This document shows positions 5,651 through 9,761 of a DNA stretch of 9,761 nt, one piece after another. Source of the DNA: Holosporaceae bacterium UBA5542. Its GTDB lineage: Bacteria; Pseudomonadota; Alphaproteobacteria; UBA7879; UBA5542. Location of the stretch: the NCBI GenBank assembly GCA_002426825.1, contig DINK01000014.1, forward strand, positions 1,642 to 11,402. Direction: 5' to 3'. The translations under genes and the position numbers were made by a program. Each line of letters opens with the position of its first letter. Position 1 is the first letter of the stretch. The notes below the pieces were generated by a model, which worked only from the letters and a program-made list of their open reading frames with translations, searched no databases and was not told the DNA's origin.

Positions 5651-6160
5651 ATGTATAAGAAAGTATTAATTGTTCTCACTTTTTTCCTCCCTTTTGCAGC
5701 TATTGCAGAAGAAAAAACACCACGCCTTGGCTCAGAACCTCGGGGGCAAAGAGAACGCCGAGAAGACCGCACCAAAGGACACCTTTTATCAGAGCCTCTT
5801 TTCACAACAGCAAAAAAGAAAAACACAACAGATGGTATTGGCGTAAACAGCTATCTATGGAAAGCATCTCTTGAAACAGTTGCTTTTGCGGAAAAGAAAA
5901 AAGCAGATCCTTTTGGTGGTTTGATTATCACAGAATGGTATACCGATCCGAATACCGCCGACAAGCGCTTTAAAATTGAAATCATTATTACAGGACGCGA
6001 ACTCAATTCATCTGCATTGAAAATTTCTATTTTTAAACAAAAGAAAGGGGCAAACGGAAGTTGGGTTTCTACACCTGTTGACAAAGATACCTTGCTTAAG
6101 TTTGAAGAAACCATTCTCACCCGTGCCCGTGATTTAAAGGTTTCCCAAGAAATCGGATAA
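5651..6160 (+). CDS. Exported DUF3576-family protein
   Basis: The 169-residue protein has a clear signal peptide: MYKK n-region, hydrophobic core VLIVLTFFLPFA, and A-I-A cleavage site after residue 19. There is no lipobox, so it should be soluble in the periplasm rather than a lipoprotein. The mature protein begins with a charged, Arg-rich low-complexity stretch (about 20-58). The conserved DUF3576 domain follows, with GVNSYLWKASLET (64-76), ADPFGGLIITEWY (85-97), a RFKIEIIITGREL segment (106-118) and the ending ILTRARDLK (155-163). The family is typically encoded immediately upstream of leuS in alphaproteobacteria, as here (6-nt gap). Its role is not known; the leuS-lptE context suggests an envelope function, which is only association. 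The frame extends upstream to 5486 inside suhB, but the ATG at 5651 has AGGAAG (5641-5646) four bases ahead and gives a clean leader. Confidence 0.85.
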   Translation: MYKKVLIVLTFFLPFAAIAEEKTPRLGSEPRGQRERREDRTKGHLLSEPLFTTAKKKNTTDGIGVNSYLWKASLETVAFAEKKKADPFGGLIITEWYTDPNTADKRFKIEIIITGRELNSSALKISIFKQKKGANGSWVSTPVDKDTLLKFEETILTRARDLKVSQEIG

Positions 6161-6166
6161 ACACAA

Positions 6167-8716
6167 ATGACAAATCTTTATAACTTTCGTGCATCAGAAA
6201 AAAAGTGGCAAGATGCATGGCTCTCCCAAGACTTGTACAAAGTCAAAGATAATGGTGCGCAAAAATACTATGTCCTTGAAATGATGCCCTACCCATCTGG
6301 TCGCTTGCACATGGGTCATGTGCGCAACTATGCGATTGGTGATGTTGTTGCCCGATATAAGTGGGCAAAAGGGTACGACGTTCTTCATCCATTCGCTTGG
6401 GACGCCTTTGGGTTGCCTGCAGAAAATGCCGCTATCAAACATAAAGCACAACCTGATGTGTGGACCAAAAAAAACATTGCCGATATGAAAGCCCAATTAA
6501 AATCTTTGGGCCTTAGTATTAATTGGGATCGGGAAGTATCAACATGTGACCCTAGTTACTATAAGCATGAACAACGATTCTTTTTAGATTTTTATCAAGC
6601 TGGGCTTGCATACCGCAAAGAATCATGGGTGAATTGGGATCCTGTCGAACAAAGTGTTTTAGCTAACGAGCAAGTCATTGATGGTAAAGGATGGCGCTCG
6701 GGTGCACCTGTTACCAAAAAATTATTATCCCAATGGTTTTTAAAAATTACTGACTTTTCTGAAAGCCTTCTTGAGGGGTTAGAGACCTTAAAAAAATGGC
6801 CAGAAAAAGTTACCACAATGCAGCGCAACTGGATTGGAAAATCTGAAGGTGCTTATGTGGCCTATGCCGTAGAAAATAGTTCTCATAAAGTACAAGTTTT
6901 CACAACACGCCCAGATACCCTGTTCGGCACATCCTATATTGCAATTTCTGCACATCACGAACTTACCAAAGCACTCTCGGAAAAAAATCTTGAAGTAGCA
7001 CAGTTTATCAAAGAGTGTGAAGCACTTGGAACTAGCCAAAAAAACATTGAAACAGCTGAGAAAAAAGGAATTAAAACACCGTTTTTTGCCCTTTGTCCTT
7101 TTGATGAAGGGAAAAAAATTCCTATTTATATTGCAAACTATGTTCTTTCTGATTATGGCACAGGGGCTGTTATTGGGGTGCCTGCCCATGATGAACGTGA
7201 TCATGAATTTGCTAAGAAATATAATTTAGATATTCTGCCTGTTGTTTCACTTCCAGATGGTGACACACCTGATGTTGAGACAGCGCCACACATTGGTGAT
7301 GGTACTTTGATTAACTCTCAGTTTTTAAATGGTCTCAATGTCAATGATGCTATTAAGAAAGCTATCGAAAAAATAACTGAACTAAACATAGGTTATGGCG
7401 CTGTCACCTACCGCTTAAAAGATTGGGGCGTATCACGCCAGCGCTATTGGGGATGCCCTATTCCCATTATTTATTGTAACCAGTGTGGCATTGTGCCAGT
7501 TCCCAAAAAAGAATTACCTGTCACATTGCCAACCGATGTTTCTTTCGATAAATCCGGGAATCCTTTAGAGAATCATCCAACTTGGAAACACGTTTCTTGT
7601 CCTAAATGTGCCCAACCCGCAAAACGTGAAACCGACACATTTGATACGTTTTTTGAATCGTCTTGGTATTTCTTGCGTCTGTGCCTCGACAAAAACCAAG
7701 ATGAGCTAGATAAAACGACAATTGAATCCTGGATGCCAGTCAATCAATACATTGGTGGCATTGAGCATGCCGTTATGCATCTTTTATATTCACGATTTTT
7801 TATGCGTGCCATGCGCCAATGCGACTACTTAAACTTAAAAGAACCTTTTGAAGGTCTGCTAACCCAGGGCATGGTGACTCACAAAACATATAAATCTAAA
7901 GATGGTGAATGGGTTTACCCAGACCACGTTATCACAAAAGGGAAAAATTATTATACAGAAGACGGTAAAGAAGTAACGATTGGCCCTTCTGAGAAAATGA
8001 GCAAATCAAAAAACAATACAGTCGATCCACAGTCTATTATTGACGAGTACGGTGTTGACACAGCGCGTCTTTTCATTCTTTCTGACTCACCTCCAGACCG
8101 TGACTTTGAGTGGAGTGATGCAGGCTTGCAAGGAAGCTGGCGATATATTAATCGTTTGTGGGCTCTCGCATTAAAAATCACTAAAATGAAAAATACAGCC
8201 AAGCCCAGCGATCAAACGCCTGAAGGCAAAAAAATTGAGCGCTATATGCATAAAACAATTTATGCCATTAATCATGACTTGGATAACTTTCATTTGAATA
8301 AGGCTATTGCCCGCCTCAGAGAATTTTCAAATAAACTTGAAACATTTGATCTTTCTCATAAAGACAATCATCACATTGCCGTGTTTTGCTTGAAAACATT
8401 ATTAAAACTGTTTTCTCCATTTATTCCTCATATATGTGAAGAAATTTGGAAAACACTTTTAGAAGAAAAATCTTTCCTCATAGAAACACCATGGCCTAAA
8501 GTCAATGACAGCATTTTAGAAGATGATATAATGACACTGGCTGTACAAGTTAACGGCAAATTGAAAGGAACTATTGAATGCCCACAAGGGCAGGATGCAC
8601 AAGAGATAGAGGAAACCGCCAAAAGATTACCCTCTGTTCATGCCGTTATTAAAGATAAGGAAATCAAAAAAATTATCGTGGTACCCAGAAGGATTGTGAA
8701 TATTGTTTGCCTTTAG
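6167..8716 (+). CDS. leuS: Leucyl-tRNA synthetase
   Basis: This 849-residue class I synthetase charges tRNA-Leu and has the length normal for bacterial LeuRS. The catalytic HIGH-type motif is HMGH (48-51) after MMPYPSGR. The signature KMSKS is at 610-614. The CP1 editing domain is intact, with the threonine-rich TTRPDT (246-251) and PAHDERD (339-345), whose D342 corresponds to the universally conserved editing aspartate. Two CxxC pairs (437/440 and 478/481) fit a zinc-binding insertion ahead of the [12 protein letters not shown] block. The C-terminal anticodon-binding and C-terminal domains reach RRIVNIVCL at the end. The gene starts 6 nt after the DUF3576 stop and its last 14 nt overlap lptE in another frame. 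No frameshift or missing motif was seen. Confidence 0.98.
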   Translation: MTNLYNFRASEKKWQDAWLSQDLYKVKDNGAQKYYVLEMMPYPSGRLHMGHVRNYAIGDVVARYKWAKGYDVLHPFAWDAFGLPAENAAIKHKAQPDVWTKKNIADMKAQLKSLGLSINWDREVSTCDPSYYKHEQRFFLDFYQAGLAYRKESWVNWDPVEQSVLANEQVIDGKGWRSGAPVTKKLLSQWFLKITDFSESLLEGLETLKKWPEKVTTMQRNWIGKSEGAYVAYAVENSSHKVQVFTTRPDTLFGTSYIAISAHHELTKALSEKNLEVAQFIKECEALGTSQKNIETAEKKGIKTPFFALCPFDEGKKIPIYIANYVLSDYGTGAVIGVPAHDERDHEFAKKYNLDILPVVSLPDGDTPDVETAPHIGDGTLINSQFLNGLNVNDAIKKAIEKITELNIGYGAVTYRLKDWGVSRQRYWGCPIPIIYCNQCGIVPVPKKELPVTLPTDVSFDKSGNPLENHPTWKHVSCPKCAQPAKRETDTFDTFFESSWYFLRLCLDKNQDELDKTTIESWMPVNQYIGGIEHAVMHLLYSRFFMRAMRQCDYLNLKEPFEGLLTQGMVTHKTYKSKDGEWVYPDHVITKGKNYYTEDGKEVTIGPSEKMSKSKNNTVDPQSIIDEYGVDTARLFILSDSPPDRDFEWSDAGLQGSWRYINRLWALALKITKMKNTAKPSDQTPEGKKIERYMHKTIYAINHDLDNFHLNKAIARLREFSNKLETFDLSHKDNHHIAVFCLKTLLKLFSPFIPHICEEIWKTLLEEKSFLIETPWPKVNDSILEDDIMTLAVQVNGKLKGTIECPQGQDAQEIEETAKRLPSVHAVIKDKEIKKIIVVPRRIVNIVCL
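8687..8692 (+). promoter_or_regulatory. Shine-Dalgarno supporting the TTG start of lptE
   Basis: AGAAGG lies 10 nt before the TTG at 8703, inside the final leuS codons. The GTG at 8696 is in the leuS frame, so it cannot start lptE. This makes TTG the supported start. Confidence 0.55.
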
Positions 8717-9209
8717 AACTATTGTTTTCTGTTTACTTTTTGGCCTTGCAGGGTGTGGTTTCAAACCCTTGTATCAAAATCATCAGGGCGCCATCCCAGA
8801 TAAATTAAGAATGGTGAAAATTTCTACGATTGAAAATCGGGAAGGCCAAATCCTTCATAATCATCTCTGTCAAATGTTTGGTATTAGTGAAAATGTCTCT
8901 ACACAAAAATATGTACTGAAAGTGACACTAAACTACAATAAAACTCCCTTAGCCATCAGCAAAAGTGCGACAACTGTTGAAGAAAGCATTTATCTCGATG
9001 TACAGTATGCGTTATCACATCTTGGGTCTGGAAAGGAAATTCTATCTGCGCGCGAGCGTATTTCTGCAGACTCAACTGTTTCTTCTCAATCGCCCTATGC
9101 AAACTGGGTAGGAGAAAAAAACGCACAAGAAAGACTACTGTATGAAGCAGCCGAAACCATTCGCACTACCGTTTCGACCGCTTTAGAAGAAGAAATAGAA
9201 CATCCATGA
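8703..9209 (+). CDS. lptE: LPS-assembly lipoprotein LptE
   Basis: The 168-residue outer-membrane lipoprotein partners the LptD barrel for insertion of lipopolysaccharide into the outer leaflet. The N-terminus is a type II signal peptide with lipobox L-A-G-C ending at C18, followed directly by the LptE-type signature GCGFKPLY (17-24). The mature part has the expected size and a strand-rich pattern, including the LKVTLNY and YLDVQYALS segments, and ends in a charged helix. No ATG is available at the right place, so the TTG at 8703 is used, overlapping leuS by 14 nt. The stop TGA overlaps the holA ATG. The order leuS-lptE-holA is standard in alphaproteobacteria and supports the call. Its presence implies an LPS-bearing outer membrane; the BepA-like protease earlier in the window belongs to the same quality-control theme. 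Confidence 0.9.
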   Translation: MFAFRTIVFCLLFGLAGCGFKPLYQNHQGAIPDKLRMVKISTIENREGQILHNHLCQMFGISENVSTQKYVLKVTLNYNKTPLAISKSATTVEESIYLDVQYALSHLGSGKEILSARERISADSTVSSQSPYANWVGEKNAQERLLYEAAETIRTTVSTALEEEIEHP

Positions 9210-9761
9210 AGTATAGCCCTCAAAAAGGGCTCACATTTGCGCCCACACAGATGCCTGTCAGCATTCTTATTCACGGCGATCATGCTTTTAATCAAACGGC
9301 AAAACTTGATGAAATTTTTGAAAAAAACCCAGTTCTAAAAAAAGAACAGAAAAGATTTGTTTCGGAAAGCTCTTTGTTATCTGGAGAGGTTTCTTTTGAG
9401 GATCTTTTATCTTCCACCGATATGTTCACAGGGCCTCAACATATCATCGTGCATGATGTTACAGATAAAATATACAAATTTTGTGACAATCTAGACCCAG
9501 AAAAAACCCCACTCTTTTTTTTGTTGAGCAGTAACTACTTAACACCACAATCAAAACTTCGTCAGCTTTATGAAGAACATGCGCGTTTTTTATGTATTCC
9601 CTGCTACGCACTTACTCCACACGAATTACTAGGAATCGTTACACAGTTTTTTAAAAAAAATGATAAAATTATTCAGACACAATTAGCTCGAGATCTCTCT
9701 GCTTTTCTAGCTGAATCCCCACACACCATTCAAGTTGAGCTTGAGAAAATTTTAACCATAT
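9206..9761 (+). CDS. holA: DNA polymerase III delta subunit HolA, N-terminal part
   Basis: The frame is open for 185 codons from the ATG at 9206 to the right edge, so the C-terminal portion is missing. Delta is the clamp-loader subunit that opens the beta clamp. Recognisable features are the family N-terminus with an IHGDHAF segment (22-28), which replaces the usual YGdD, and a run SSNYLTPQSKLRQLYE (108-123) containing the typical S/K-KLR-x-L-x-E pattern. IPCY (131-134) and PHELLGIV (138-145) follow, as in other delta subunits. The start overlaps the lptE stop as ATGA, and the position after leuS-lptE is the usual one in alphaproteobacteria. A 6-bp GC-rich hairpin (9215-9231) begins at codon 4. 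Confidence 0.92.
   Translation, partial: MKYSPQKGLTFAPTQMPVSILIHGDHAFNQTAKLDEIFEKNPVLKKEQKRFVSESSLLSGEVSFEDLLSSTDMFTGPQHIIVHDVTDKIYKFCDNLDPEKTPLFFLLSSNYLTPQSKLRQLYEEHARFLCIPCYALTPHELLGIVTQFFKKNDKIIQTQLARDLSAFLAESPHTIQVELEKILTI
9215..9231 (+). other. GC-rich hairpin in the first codons of holA
   Basis: AGCCCT (9215-9220), loop CAAAA and AGGGCT (9226-9231) form a perfect 6-bp stem across codons 4-9 of holA, 9 nt after the start. No T-run follows, so it is not an intrinsic terminator. It could slow initiation on holA, but this is inference from position alone. Confidence 0.5.

Noticed and set aside
6788..7204. 138-residue open frame on the minus strand inside leuS
   Set aside because: It lies antisense within the conserved editing domain of leuS, has no recognisable domain and a composition expected of a shadow frame.
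9653..9660. A8 tract in holA as a possible frameshift site
   Set aside because: Poly-A runs are frequent throughout this AT-rich window and the frame stays open and HolA-like on both sides.

Overview
The window is a gene-dense stretch of an AT-rich (about 40% G+C by eye) alphaproteobacterial chromosome. Three features point to the class: the block DUF3576 protein - leuS - lptE - holA, efp directly followed by an inositol-monophosphatase (suhB-type) gene, and a family-4-like uracil-DNA glycosylase of the type common in alphaproteobacteria. The low G+C, the class I (DhnA-type) aldolase and a retained LPS-transport lipoprotein would suit a Holosporales-like or other host-associated lineage better than Anaplasmataceae, which lack LPS. 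That placement is inference. No tRNA, rRNA, CRISPR array, insertion sequence or phage gene was seen, and no gap between genes exceeds about 90 bp.

Layout: (1) 1-218, minus strand, the N-terminal part of tsaD (tRNA t6A synthesis), divergent from everything else. (2) 275-2984, plus strand, a likely operon of an exported GNAT-fold protein, a periplasmic M48 metalloprotease with TPRs (BepA-like), and a uracil-DNA glycosylase. The first two share an ATGA overlap. The last two are joined by a perfect 13-bp tandem repeat. (3) 3073-5580, plus strand, a tightly packed operon of class I fructose-bisphosphate aldolase, a 70-residue stand-alone EF-P domain I, full-length EF-P, and a SuhB-like phosphatase, with gaps of 2, 9 and 1 nt. 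(4) 5651-9761, plus strand, DUF3576 exported protein, leucyl-tRNA synthetase, LPS-assembly lipoprotein LptE, and the start of holA (DNA polymerase III delta), which runs off the window.

Most genes are housekeeping: translation (tsaD, efp, leuS), glycolysis, DNA repair and replication, and outer-membrane or periplasm quality control (BepA-like protease, LptE). The least ordinary item is the 'mini EF-P' gene. It holds only the tRNA-CCA-facing domain of EF-P, ends cleanly at the domain boundary, lacks the usual KPGKG loop, and carries the best Shine-Dalgarno sequence in the window, immediately upstream of the normal efp. Also notable are a G8 homopolymer at the modified-lysine loop of the real efp, a GNAT with a signal peptide, and the tandem repeat at the protease/glycosylase junction.
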